Of a DNA stretch of 16,616 bases, positions 5,158-13,132 are shown piece after piece. How positions within the stretch are numbered: position 1 is the stretch's first letter; each line of letters opens with the position of its first letter. The translations under genes were made by a program, and so were the position numbers. A model generated the notes under the pieces. It saw only the letters and a list, made by a program, of their open reading frames with translations, was not told the DNA's origin and searched no databases. Source of the DNA: Butyrivibrio sp. GTDB lineage: Bacteria; Bacillota; Clostridia; Lachnospirales; Lachnospiraceae. The DNA lies in contig JAILEJ010000448.1 of the NCBI GenBank assembly GCA_024688095.1, positions 1-16,616 on the forward strand, given 5' to 3'.

Positions 5158-6833
5158 TTAGTCCAAATTCCATTCTTTTCAAAATTCTTCGCCATTGCTT
5201 CTGCATCATTTACAATCTTCTGCTCATATCCAAGAAGACCAAGAAGCTTTATGGCATTTCTGTTTACAGCAGGTCCATTATGAAGCTTATAATCAAAATG
5301 AACATCATTATTTTCAACAAGTCCTTCAAAATGATATATATCATAGCAGTCATCAAGAAGCGTTGTAAGTTCAATATCATGTGTAGCTGCAAAACATTGT
5401 ACATTTATGCCGTCAAAATACTTAAGTATCTGAGTTGATGCGGCAATACGCTCAATTGTATTAGTTCCCCTTAAAACTTCATCAACAAAACAAAGAATCT
5501 TTGTTTTACTTTCTTTTGCCGCATCAATTATTCTCTTAAGAGATTTAGTTTCAACTATATAGTAGCTGTCACCACCTGACAGATCATCCCTAAGAGCCAT
5601 TGAGGAATAAATACTATATAAAGGTGCTTTATATGCCTTTGCAGTACATGTATGTACTGTCTGAGCAAGTAAGGCTGTAATTGCAACAGTTTTCAAAAAT
5701 GTAGACTTACCAGATGCATTAGAACCTGTAAGAAGTATTCCCCTCTTAGTTGAAACGCTGTTAGAAACAGGGTTCTCAATAAGTAAATGATACATATCTT
5801 TGCTATCAAAACCGCCATTATTATCAAACTCAGGAATACAATAGTTTCCTTCGATAGATGCTCTAAAACAGGTAATTGAAACATAAGTTTCAAGCTGTCC
5901 CATTATTGTAACAATGTCATCTATGCTCTGTTTATTGGCATTAACCTCAGCAAACATCTTATTAAACTTAATAAGATCAATATGAGTAAGGATTCTTATA
6001 TAATCCATTATGATGTCAATTGGATTACCGCTTCCAGCCATTCTTGAAGATGACATCAATATTCCAGAACCCTTTTTAAATTTCTGAAGTTTTGAAACTG
6101 CTTCCTTTAAATTTCCAATTTCTGTTTTAAACTCATCATTATCAAGGCCTGTAATTACTTCAGCACTATTTATAACTCTCATGACATATGAAAAAGTAGT
6201 AACATAAGGATCTATTTTTCCCTTAATCTGAAAGTATGTAATAACGTTGTAGATTATCATTATAAGTAAAAATAAAAATCCAAAGGAAAAGTTAATAATA
6301 GTCTCAATAAGTGCAAATGCCATAAGTCCAAGTGCCATATACTGTGGCAGATTGCTTTGAGGCTTAAGGCCTTCGAGATAATCAAGATAATCATAAATGG
6401 AATACCTGGAGCTATTACCTATCTTGTGGAAAGCCAGCTGCATCTTAAGTCTGTAATCCTTATTAGCATGTAAAAAAGAAATATGACTTTCAAGTGTATC
6501 AAAATCGTCCTTAGTGGAAGGGCTTCTAAGTACATGATACATATATTCCTGCCCTGTTGAACTCTCACAGTAATTTATTCTGGCAAAAATATTATCCATA
6601 TCAAGATCAGACCATGTTATATCATCAATACTATTTTCTGTTTTATGCTTTAAATGATATTTATTTATTCGGTCAAAATATGTATTATCATATTTTATCT
6701 GTGGACCACCGCCATATTTTTTTTCACAGTCTCGTATATATTTCTGCTGCGCAGCCTTTTCATTTCTATATCCCATAATTATAAAAATAATCAAAAAAGC
6801 TGCTATTATTCCAAGTATTGCAATTAAATCCAT
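5154..6833 (-). CDS. Membrane-anchored MutS-like ATPase
   Basis: The protein has 559 residues, against about 850 for true MutS. Residues 3-22 form an N-terminal transmembrane helix. Two more hydrophobic helices lie near 166-180 and 182-200. The C-terminal third is a MutS domain V ATPase: Walker A TGSNASGKST at 369-378, the signature loop DDLSGGDSYYIVETKSLKRI near 417, Walker B ILCFVDEVLRGT at 446-457 and the switch histidine in ATHD at 483-486. Residues about 90-330 resemble the MutS core (lever/clamp) region. The mismatch-binding and connector domains are missing, so it is not a canonical mismatch repair sensor. Proteins of this build are usually annotated only as MutS-family DNA mismatch repair protein, with no known function. 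GAGGA seven bases before the ATG supports the start. It is co-transcribed with, and overlaps, rnhA. Confidence 0.88.
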   Translation of the reverse strand: MDLIAILGIIAAFLIIFIIMGYRNEKAAQQKYIRDCEKKYGGGPQIKYDNTYFDRINKYHLKHKTENSIDDITWSDLDMDNIFARINYCESSTGQEYMYHVLRSPSTKDDFDTLESHISFLHANKDYRLKMQLAFHKIGNSSRYSIYDYLDYLEGLKPQSNLPQYMALGLMAFALIETIINFSFGFLFLLIMIIYNVITYFQIKGKIDPYVTTFSYVMRVINSAEVITGLDNDEFKTEIGNLKEAVSKLQKFKKGSGILMSSSRMAGSGNPIDIIMDYIRILTHIDLIKFNKMFAEVNANKQSIDDIVTIMGQLETYVSITCFRASIEGNYCIPEFDNNGGFDSKDMYHLLIENPVSNSVSTKRGILLTGSNASGKSTFLKTVAITALLAQTVHTCTAKAYKAPLYSIYSSMALRDDLSGGDSYYIVETKSLKRIIDAAKESKTKILCFVDEVLRGTNTIERIAASTQILKYFDGINVQCFAATHDIELTTLLDDCYDIYHFEGLVENNDVHFDYKLHNGPAVNRNAIKLLGLLGYEQKIVNDAEAMAKNFEKNGIWTK

Positions 6834-6898
6834 TAAGTAATCCTCATTTCAGGTAATTTTTTGGCAGACCTTGCATCTGCATATATTTAGACAATAAA

Positions 6899-6947
6899 TT
6901 TGTCTATTCTTTGTTTTTAGGCAAGTTCTTTATCTATTCTCTGTTTT
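6899..6947. repeat. 30-bp-period imperfect tandem duplication at a gene 3' end
   Basis: The 19-mers at 6899-6917 and 6929-6947 agree at 17 of 19 positions and are offset by exactly 30 bp (ten codons). In the deaminase frame the upstream copy encodes IKQRIDK just before the end. After the TAA stop the frame reads KQRIDK again, then FIV and another TAA (6887-6889). Confidence 0.6.
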
Positions 6948-8227
6948 ATTTTTTCTGACTCCTCATAAATCTCAGAAATATCCTGACCTATGTAAAACTT
7001 GCCATCCATATATCTGATTTCACCATTTATCATAGTCATCTTTACATTAGACTTGCTTCCGCTATAAACGAGATTTTTACAAATATTGTTTATAGGCTGC
7101 ATATTTGGCTGCATCAAGTCAATCATTATTATATCAGCCTTTTTACCAGGCGCAATAGCATCACAATCATTTAATCCCATAGCATAGGCACCATTGACTG
7201 TTGCCATTTTAAGAACTTCTAACGCATCAACACTTGAAGCATCACTATCTCTAAGCTTGGCAAGACCTGTAACAAGAAACATCTCCCTAAACATATCAAG
7301 GCAGTTATTACTTGCAGGTCCGTCAGTTCCGATTGCAACTTTCACACCAGCCTTTAGGAAATCAGAAACAGGAGCAATACCACTTGCAAGCTTAGTATTA
7401 GATCCTGGATTTGTAACAGCAAACAGATTCTTTTTAGCCATAAGTTCAATATCATTTTCATCGGCATAAACAAGATGATATCCACCACCGCCAAAATCAA
7501 ACAATCCAAGACTATCTAAATAGGCCAAAGGTGTTTTGCCAGTAATTGAAATGCATTCCTCATGTTCAGATTTAGTTTCTGAAATATGTGTAAAAAATGG
7601 AACCTTATATTTATGAGTAAGGCTGCTAAGCTTTTTCAGCAGTTCTTCACTACATGTATACTGTGCATGACAGCCAATCATATATGATGTAAGAGCTCCC
7701 GGTTCATTTAATGTATTAAACCACTCTTCTACAAGTTCAGGAGACTGACTAAAGTTATTTACAGCACTTACCTGAACGCAGCGCATTCCGGAATCTTCAC
7801 ATGCCTTTGCGACTGTTACAGGAGTTAAATACATATCAAAAATTGCTGTAATGCCGCTTGTAAGATATTCCAGAATAGCAAGCTTTGTCAGTGTATAAAT
7901 ATCTTCTCCGGTCATCTTTGCTTCAACAGGAAAAATCTGATTATTAAGCCAGTCACCAAGTGGCAGATCATCTGCTCTTGAACGCATCAGTGTCATCGCT
8001 GAATGCGTATGTGCATCCTTAAATCCAGGCATTATAAGATTGCCCTCGCAGTCAATCTCTTTATCAAAAATAATCATTTCCCTGCCGTTTTCATTAAAGA
8101 ATTCCTGCACCCGACTACTTTTATCAGCATATATTATTTTATTATCTCTGATCCATACTTCCCCTTCAAATATTTCCTGTCCTGGTACCATTGTCAAAAC
8201 TCTTGCATTATACAGCCTGATTTTCAA
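6917..8227 (-). CDS. Amidohydrolase, MTA/SAH/5'-deoxyadenosine deaminase type
   Basis: This is a 436-residue metal-dependent deaminase of the amidohydrolase superfamily. Metal ligands are visible as His73 and His75 (DAHTHS), His214 (FFTHISETKSEHEE) and Asp302 (IGTDGPASNN). Glu102, His187 (GCHAQYTCS), Glu217 and His251 match the substrate and proton-transfer residues of methylthioadenosine/S-adenosylhomocysteine deaminases. It would convert an adenosine derivative to the inosine derivative plus ammonia in the cytoplasm; which adenosine derivative cannot be read. The start is TTG at 8227-8225, preceded eight bases upstream by AGGGGGA. No in-frame ATG fits, and a nearby out-of-frame ATG stops after two codons. 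It begins 19 bp after the stop of the purine nucleoside phosphorylase gene, whose enzyme would take its product. A 30-bp duplication marks its 3' end. Confidence 0.9.
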   Translation of the reverse strand: MKIRLYNARVLTMVPGQEIFEGEVWIRDNKIIYADKSSRVQEFFNENGREMIIFDKEIDCEGNLIMPGFKDAHTHSAMTLMRSRADDLPLGDWLNNQIFPVEAKMTGEDIYTLTKLAILEYLTSGITAIFDMYLTPVTVAKACEDSGMRCVQVSAVNNFSQSPELVEEWFNTLNEPGALTSYMIGCHAQYTCSEELLKKLSSLTHKYKVPFFTHISETKSEHEECISITGKTPLAYLDSLGLFDFGGGGYHLVYADENDIELMAKKNLFAVTNPGSNTKLASGIAPVSDFLKAGVKVAIGTDGPASNNCLDMFREMFLVTGLAKLRDSDASSVDALEVLKMATVNGAYAMGLNDCDAIAPGKKADIIMIDLMQPNMQPINNICKNLVYSGSKSNVKMTMINGEIRYMDGKFYIGQDISEIYEESEKIKQRIDKELA

Positions 8228-8246
8228 AACATTTTCCCCCTATTAT

Positions 8247-9077
8247 TTAAGCAAAAAAGTTCTTAACTGATTCAGAAACAAGTTTTTCAAACATTGGTGC
8301 TGCCTTATCTGCAGCTTCCTGAACCTCTTCATGACAAAGAGGAACCGGAGATATACCACTTGCCAGATTGCTTATACATGAAATTCCACAGACCTTCATT
8401 CCCATATGATTTGCAGCTATAGCCTCAACAACTGTGCTCATACCAACCGCATCAACACCCATACTTCTAAGCATCCTTATTTCAGCAGGCGATTCAAAAG
8501 AAGGTCCTGTAAGCTGGCAGTAAACACCTTCATCAAGTTCAATATCGTTTTGGACAGCAGTCTTTTTAATTATCTTCTGAAGATCTTTTTTATAAACGTC
8601 ACTCATATCCGGGAATCTGACACCAAGTTCGTCAATATTTGGACCTATAAGTGGATTAGGTGCAAAGCATGATATCTGATCAGTTATAAGCATAAGACTT
8701 CCTGGTTTTAAGGTATGCTTAATTCCACCCGCTGCATTTGAAAGAAAAAGAATTTTGGCACCTAATAATCCCATAAGCCTGATTGGAAGAACTACATCAG
8801 TAATATCATATCCTTCGTAATAATGAACCCTGCCCTTCATACAAACAACCGGTACTGAATCTATATAACCAAAAATAAATCTCCCATCATGTCCGGGAAC
8901 TGTTGAAACAGGAAATCCAGGAATATCCCTATAACTTATTTCTGTCTCTATTTTGATATTTTTGGCATAATTACCAAGTCCTGAGCCAAGAACAATGGCA
9001 ACCTTTGGCTCAAAATTTGTTTTACTTCTAACAGCATCACGACATCCATATAATTTATCAAGAACTTTATTACCCAT
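8247..9077 (-). CDS. punA: Purine nucleoside phosphorylase, trimeric 6-oxopurine type
   Basis: The enzyme splits inosine, guanosine and their deoxy forms with phosphate into base and (deoxy)ribose-1-phosphate. Its 276 residues are normal for the trimeric class. Visible active-site features are the phosphate loop VLGSGLG with Ser32, GRVHYYEGY with His85, NAAGG at 114-118, Glu195 in GPSFESPAEIRM, MST at 213-215 and Asn237 in SCISNLASG. The Glu/Asn pair marks 6-oxopurine specificity, so adenosine would not be a good substrate without prior deamination, which the next gene supplies. The ATG is preceded by AAAGGGG at seven bases. The gene lies 62 bp downstream of the serine hydrolase stop; I see no convincing terminator between them, and at best a weak promoter (TATAGT near the start). 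Confidence 0.93.
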   Translation of the reverse strand: MGNKVLDKLYGCRDAVRSKTNFEPKVAIVLGSGLGNYAKNIKIETEISYRDIPGFPVSTVPGHDGRFIFGYIDSVPVVCMKGRVHYYEGYDITDVVLPIRLMGLLGAKILFLSNAAGGIKHTLKPGSLMLITDQISCFAPNPLIGPNIDELGVRFPDMSDVYKKDLQKIIKKTAVQNDIELDEGVYCQLTGPSFESPAEIRMLRSMGVDAVGMSTVVEAIAANHMGMKVCGISCISNLASGISPVPLCHEEVQEAADKAAPMFEKLVSESVKNFFA

Positions 9078-9139
9078 ATAACTACCCCTTTCACTATATC
9101 TGAAAAAACATATCTCATAAGCACTATGTCTTATAACAA

Positions 9140-11173
9140 TTATTCTTCATACTCATTGTCTTTTATTAAATCATCACCTGATTTATTTTGATTGTCAAAA
9201 GACTCATCACCTTCAGCTTCATCCTCTATAGTATTTTCATTATCAACTATGGCTTTACCATAAAGAATCGGACATATGGAATCCTTAACTACCTGAATCA
9301 GAGTTTCATTACTTACATAACGATTAAGCTGACCGATCAAAAAGCCTGATATTCCGCCAGAGCCACTTACTATATTGCCATCAGATGACATATCAAGAAG
9401 TGATTTGATGATTATATCCTTACCTGGAGTTTCATCAAGTCTTACTTCTATGCTATCTGCTGAACAAAAATCAAGTCTTCCATCAAGACCATTCTCATTA
9501 TCAAAATAAATATTAAATATGCGGGATGTAGCTTCCTCAAGAAAATAAATTGTATTTTTTAATACAAGTCTGTTATTTTCATCTGTTGTACAAAGAGATG
9601 ACATACTGACATAATATGTCTCATCATTAACAACGATTGTAGAATCAGCTCTTTTACCACCAAATCCGCATTTAATACTAAGAACATCATCACCTTCATA
9701 TATATCCATAAACAGAGAATCATTATCCCCTGCTCTAAATCCTATTTTACTGATACCTGATGTAAAATTATTATGAAAAACCTGCATCATAAGTGGGAAA
9801 ACGCCGCAACTCTTTACGTCAAGCTCATATATTTTTCCATCAATTTTTTCCTTTAAAAGCCTGATATACTTATCTTCAAATCTCTTGGTGTTAGTTCCAA
9901 GTCTATTCATCATAGTTGCACGTGGAAGTTTATAATTAAGCGCCTCTCGATGCTTTGTGCCTCGTTTAATAAAAATTCTTCTTGAATTCCAGCCACCATC
10001 AGTAATTGTAGGAAAATCAGGCGTTCTTCCCTGTAAATGCTTGCAATAGGCCTTTAACTCATTCAGTTCCTTATCGGATTTAAAAATGGAAGGATCAGAC
10101 ACTTCAAGTTCCTCACCCATCATTTTATGAATTATATTCGACATAACACCTTTTTGGAATATCTCATTATTACCTGCATTAGTAACAATTATCATATTCA
10201 CATCCGGATAAACAAACACATCCTGGCCAAGCATTCCATTAAAAGTAAAAGCTCCTTCTCTGTCGCTTGTTGTCCAAATCTGATACCCATAGCCTTCAGA
10301 TCCTTCTTTTCCTGTCTCAACGCGGAATTTGGTAGACTCATTAATCCATTCTTCGGAAATAATTCTTTCACCATTCCACATGCCTTTCTGAATATAGAGC
10401 TGACCAAGCTTTGCCATATCTTCAGCTCTCATATACATTCCCCAGCCACCTTTAGTTATATTCTGAGGACACTTTTCCCAGAAAACTCTTTTTATACCGA
10501 GTTTATCAAAAAGCCTTGGTTTAAGAAAATCAAACATTGTTTCGCCTGTTATCTCTGAAACTATAGCTGAAAGCATGTAGGAATTCATGCTGTTATAATC
10601 AAATTCATTACCAGGATCAAATTTATATGTAGACTCCAGAAAATGCTTTCTCCAGTCATTTCCTGTAATTGCACCTGCTTCATTATATTCAATGCCAGAT
10701 GTCATTGTAAGCAGATGTTCAACTGTTAAATCTCTCATTCTAACAGCGCTTTTAAATGACATTTTAGAACCCATAATATCTTTTACTCTGGTATTTACAG
10801 AAAGCTTTCCTTCATCAACCAGCATGCCTATAGCCATTCCTGTAATACTTTTACACATAGAAAATGTTACATGCCACATATCCATATTAAATGGTTCAAA
10901 ACTGCATTCGCTTATGATATTTCCATCCTTGACCATCATAAATTTATGAAGATTACAGCCCTTAGTCGAAGCAAGCTGCTTTAACATTTTTAATACAAAA
11001 GAAGATTTTATTCCACAACTCTCAGGACTCTTTCTTGGTAAATGTGTTTCTTCGGGAATTACTGTAGGAAATACAGGTTTTTGAGGCTCATAATTAACCT
11101 TACTGATCTCACCTGTTTCTCTATTGACTATCTTTAATAGAAGTTCACCAACATATCTATCTGTCTTGCTCAC
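9140..11173 (-). CDS. Beta-lactamase-like serine hydrolase with unknown C-terminal half
   Basis: The longest frame starts at a TTG (11203) with no ribosome site. I choose GTG 11173, which has AAAGGTGG seven bases upstream, giving 677 residues beginning with Val-Ser-Lys-Thr read as Met. There is no signal peptide, so it should be cytoplasmic. Residues about 45-375 are a class C beta-lactamase/esterase-type domain. The nucleophile motif SMCK is at Ser105-Lys108 and FDYNSMNSY supplies the catalytic Tyr193. FNGMLGQDVF stands where the family has its KTG-like or HxG box. These proteins are usually esterases, amidases or peptidases rather than antibiotic-resistance enzymes. Residues about 380-650 form a further, mainly beta domain that I do not recognise, ending in an acidic tail (EDEAEGDESFD). 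It is the first gene of a leftward run leading into the nucleoside salvage genes, with no obvious shared pathway. Confidence 0.85.
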   Translation of the reverse strand: MSKTDRYVGELLLKIVNRETGEISKVNYEPQKPVFPTVIPEETHLPRKSPESCGIKSSFVLKMLKQLASTKGCNLHKFMMVKDGNIISECSFEPFNMDMWHVTFSMCKSITGMAIGMLVDEGKLSVNTRVKDIMGSKMSFKSAVRMRDLTVEHLLTMTSGIEYNEAGAITGNDWRKHFLESTYKFDPGNEFDYNSMNSYMLSAIVSEITGETMFDFLKPRLFDKLGIKRVFWEKCPQNITKGGWGMYMRAEDMAKLGQLYIQKGMWNGERIISEEWINESTKFRVETGKEGSEGYGYQIWTTSDREGAFTFNGMLGQDVFVYPDVNMIIVTNAGNNEIFQKGVMSNIIHKMMGEELEVSDPSIFKSDKELNELKAYCKHLQGRTPDFPTITDGGWNSRRIFIKRGTKHREALNYKLPRATMMNRLGTNTKRFEDKYIRLLKEKIDGKIYELDVKSCGVFPLMMQVFHNNFTSGISKIGFRAGDNDSLFMDIYEGDDVLSIKCGFGGKRADSTIVVNDETYYVSMSSLCTTDENNRLVLKNTIYFLEEATSRIFNIYFDNENGLDGRLDFCSADSIEVRLDETPGKDIIIKSLLDMSSDGNIVSGSGGISGFLIGQLNRYVSNETLIQVVKDSICPILYGKAIVDNENTIEDEAEGDESFDNQNKSGDDLIKDNEYEE

Positions 11174-11240
11174 AAAATCGCCACCTTTCGCCTTTAGATT
11201 CAAGTCTTTTATAAAGTATCGATCAAAGCTAAATAGATTT

Positions 11241-11280
11241 AAAAAAGACAGTTAACTTTGTTTTAAAACAAAATTAACTG
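11241..11280 (-). terminator. Intrinsic terminator of tyrS
   Basis: On the minus strand CAGTTAATTTTGTT (11280 down) pairs with AACAAAGTTAACTG (ending 11249), with one G:U pair and a TTTTAAAA centre. A T-rich tract follows (11248-11241). It begins 16 bases after the tyrS stop codon. Confidence 0.8.
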
Positions 11281-11295
11281 CCTTTATATTATAAC

Positions 11296-12516
11296 TTATG
11301 CTGTAACCTTTTTAAAGGATTTCTTACCTTTCTGAACCATAACTCCATCAGCAAAAAAAGCTTTATCATAAGATGTCTTTATATCAGTAACCTTCTCGCC
11401 AGCAACTGAAACACCGCCCTGCTGAACAGCTCTTCTAGCTTCGCTTCTTGTAGGACAAAGACCTGCAGAAACAAGTACCTGCATTATATCAACCTGTCCA
11501 TCCTTAAAGTCTTCCTCTTTAAGCTCAACAGCTGGAACATTTGACATATCTCCACCACCTGCAAAAATAGCCTTTGCACCATCCTGTGCTTTCTTTGCTT
11601 CTTCATCACCATGTACAAGGCTTGTAAGCTCATATGCAAGGATTTCCTTAGCTTCGTTAATTCTACTATCTTCCCATTTGCCCATTTCTTCAATCTGTTC
11701 AAGCGGAAGGAATGTGAGCATTCTAAGACATTTATCAACATCAGCATCAGCAACATTTCTCCAGTACTGATAGAACTCATATGGTGATGTCTTTTCAGGA
11801 TCAAGCCATACAGCACCCTTTGCTGTTTTACCCATCTTTTTACCTTCTGAGTTAAGAAGAAGTGTGATTGTCATTGCATATGCATCTTTACCAAGCTTCT
11901 TTCTGATAAGTTCTGTACCACCAAGCATATTGGACCACTGATCGTCTCCACCAAACTCCATATTACAACCATAATCCTGGTATAACTTAAGGAAGTCATA
12001 ACTCTGCATAAGCATATAGTTAAATTCAAGGAAGTTAAGACCTCTTTCAAGTCTCTGCTTATAGCATTCAGCACGAAGCATGTTATTTACCGAGAACTGT
12101 GAACCAATATCTCTTATAAACTCAATATAATTAAGATCTAAAAGCCAGTCAGCATTATTAACCATCTGTGCTTTACCTTCTCCAAATTCGATAAATCTGC
12201 TCATCTGCTTCTTGAAACAGTCACAGTTATGCTGAATTGTCTCTGGTGTCATCATCTGTCTAAGATCTGTTCTTCCAGATGGATCGCCTATGTAAGCAGT
12301 ACCACCTCCAATAAGTGCTATTGGCTTATTTCCTGCCATCTGCATTCTCTTCATAAGACAAAGTGCCATGAAGTGACCTACATGAAGAGAATCTGCTGTA
12401 GGATCAAATCCAATATAGAAAGTAGCTTTACCATTATTGATAAGTTCCTTTATCTCCTCTTCATCTGTAAGCTGCGCAAGAAGTCCTCTTGCCTTAAGTT
12501 CGTCAAATACTGTCAT
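11296..12516 (-). CDS. tyrS: Tyrosyl-tRNA synthetase
   Basis: This class I synthetase charges tRNA-Tyr with tyrosine in the cytoplasm. At 406 residues it has the usual length. The HIGH motif is HVGH at residues 45-48, the tyrosine/tRNA pocket shows GGDDQWSNMLGG (189-200), and the KMSKS loop is KMGKT at 227-231. A C-terminal S4-like RNA-binding domain (about 340-400) contains LVSAGLCPTRSEARRAVQQG. The ATG at 12516 has AGAGGA eight bases upstream. The gene is monocistronic, preceded by a tyrosine-specific T-box leader and followed by a strong terminator. Confidence 0.97.
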   Translation of the reverse strand: MTVFDELKARGLLAQLTDEEEIKELINNGKATFYIGFDPTADSLHVGHFMALCLMKRMQMAGNKPIALIGGGTAYIGDPSGRTDLRQMMTPETIQHNCDCFKKQMSRFIEFGEGKAQMVNNADWLLDLNYIEFIRDIGSQFSVNNMLRAECYKQRLERGLNFLEFNYMLMQSYDFLKLYQDYGCNMEFGGDDQWSNMLGGTELIRKKLGKDAYAMTITLLLNSEGKKMGKTAKGAVWLDPEKTSPYEFYQYWRNVADADVDKCLRMLTFLPLEQIEEMGKWEDSRINEAKEILAYELTSLVHGDEEAKKAQDGAKAIFAGGGDMSNVPAVELKEEDFKDGQVDIMQVLVSAGLCPTRSEARRAVQQGGVSVAGEKVTDIKTSYDKAFFADGVMVQKGKKSFKKVTA

Positions 12517-12603
12517 TTCTTTTTCCTCTCTAAAAAAATATTTCTTAGCGTATGCAGCATTTTTTTACTTTATTCCACATAAAAAGCTTCAAGGAATTCT
12601 GCA

Positions 12604-12894
12604 TAAAAAAACCGCCCTTCATACGCTTTCTGCGTTTAAAGGACGGGATAAAATCTCGTGTTACCACCTTTATTCACATATGTCTCACAACATATGCCTC
12701 ATTAAGTACACCAAATGGGCTATACTCATCTGCTTTAACGGTCAGCTTCCGTCAGAACCTAATTAAAAAGTATTTTGTTCAGCTCTGCAGCTCACGGAGG
12801 TATTCTTATCTGATCATCGAATGCGCCTCTCACCAACCGGCAACTCTCTGTCATCTGTTCCAGATAATACTTATTCCGCTCATCGCCTTTACTT
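12604..12894 (-). promoter_or_regulatory. Tyrosine T-box leader RNA of tyrS
   Basis: On the minus strand the leader shows stem I with the distal loop elements CAGAGAG and CCGGTTGGTGAGAGGC. The specifier sits in GAATACCTCC: UAC at 12802-12800 pairs with the tRNA-Tyr anticodon. The T-box core is AAGGTGGTAACACG (12670-12657). Within it TGGT would pair with the ACCA end, which fits A73 of tRNA-Tyr. Uncharged tRNA-Tyr favours the antiterminator (AAAGG with CCTTT near 12642), and charged tRNA leaves the terminator. The leader begins a few bases after the -10 box. Confidence 0.93.
12605..12646 (-). terminator. T-box-controlled attenuator upstream of tyrS
   Basis: On the minus strand CCGTCCTTT...ACGC pairs with GCGT...AAGGGCGG around an AGAAA loop and is followed by seven T (12611-12605). 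The left arm contains the CCTTT that the antiterminator would use, so the two folds exclude each other. Confidence 0.85.
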
Positions 12895-12900
12895 ATGATT

Positions 12901-12929
12901 ATTCTAATGACCAAAGCAAAAAATGTCAA
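12901..12929 (-). promoter_or_regulatory. SigA promoter of the tyrS T-box transcript
   Basis: On the minus strand a perfect TTGACA (12929-12924), a 17-bp spacer and TAGAAT (12906-12901). It is the best-matching promoter in the window. It directs transcription into the T-box leader starting near 12894. Confidence 0.8.
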
Positions 12930-12964
12930 TCAAAAAAAAATTGAAAAAAATTAATTTTGCACTA

Positions 12965-12992
12965 TTGTATTTTATAAATTTAATGTTATACT
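12965..12992 (+). promoter_or_regulatory. SigA promoter of folT with extended -10
   Basis: TTGTAT (12965-12970), a 16-bp spacer and TATACT (12987-12992), with TG one base before the -10 (12984-12985). The start would be near 12999. The first bases of the RNA can form a small 5' hairpin, ACAAGC/GCTTGT (13002-13018), before the riboswitch. Only about 35 bp of A-tract-rich DNA separates its -35 from that of tyrS. Confidence 0.65.
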
Positions 12993-13037
12993 ATGCAGGA
13001 AACAAGCAGAGAGCTTGTAAATAAAATATTTTTAAAT

Positions 13038-13132
13038 GCAGAGTAGAATTCAATGCGTTAAGTGCCGGTTGTACAGGGAGTTGACAATCGGACGAAGAAT
13101 TTTTTCGCGGTATTGAGTTCGCATCCCGCTGC
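13038..13132 (+). promoter_or_regulatory. Tetrahydrofolate (THF) riboswitch aptamer
   Basis: The sequence carries the THF aptamer landmarks: GCAGAGTAGA at the 5' side, ATGCGTTAAGTGCC, a hairpin CCGGTTGT/ACAATCGG, CGGACGAAG and GTTCGCATCCCGCTGC at the 3' side. P1 is GCAG (13038-13041) with CTGC (13129-13132). A pseudoknot is available between GGGA (13076-13079) and TCCC (13124-13127). It lies 65 bp before folT, the classic target, and would sense reduced folates to limit folate uptake. Confidence 0.92.

Noticed and set aside
6885..6906. AGACAA/TTGTCT hairpin after the deaminase gene as a terminator
   Set aside because: A short 6-bp AT-rich stem without a T run in the direction of transcription; the operon probably continues into the mutS-like gene.
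8228..8232. Out-of-frame ATG just before the deaminase TTG as the true start
   Set aside because: It reads ATG TTT TGA and ends at once, while TTG has good SD spacing and gives the family's usual N-terminus.
9078..9139. A separate promoter or terminator between the serine hydrolase and phosphorylase genes
   Set aside because: ATAAG/CTTAT hairpin has no T run, and the best -10 (TATAGT) has no acceptable -35, so neither is supported.
11204..11245. A SigD-like promoter (TAAA, 14 bp, ATCGATAC on the minus strand) for the serine hydrolase gene
   Set aside because: Only the CGATA core matches and the spacing is one base short; an overlapping weak SigA-type promoter is equally possible.
12229..12944. 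Plus-strand reading frames of 109-130 residues over the tyrS start and leader
   Set aside because: They lie antisense to the tyrS gene and its T-box leader, have no ribosome sites and no protein-like composition.
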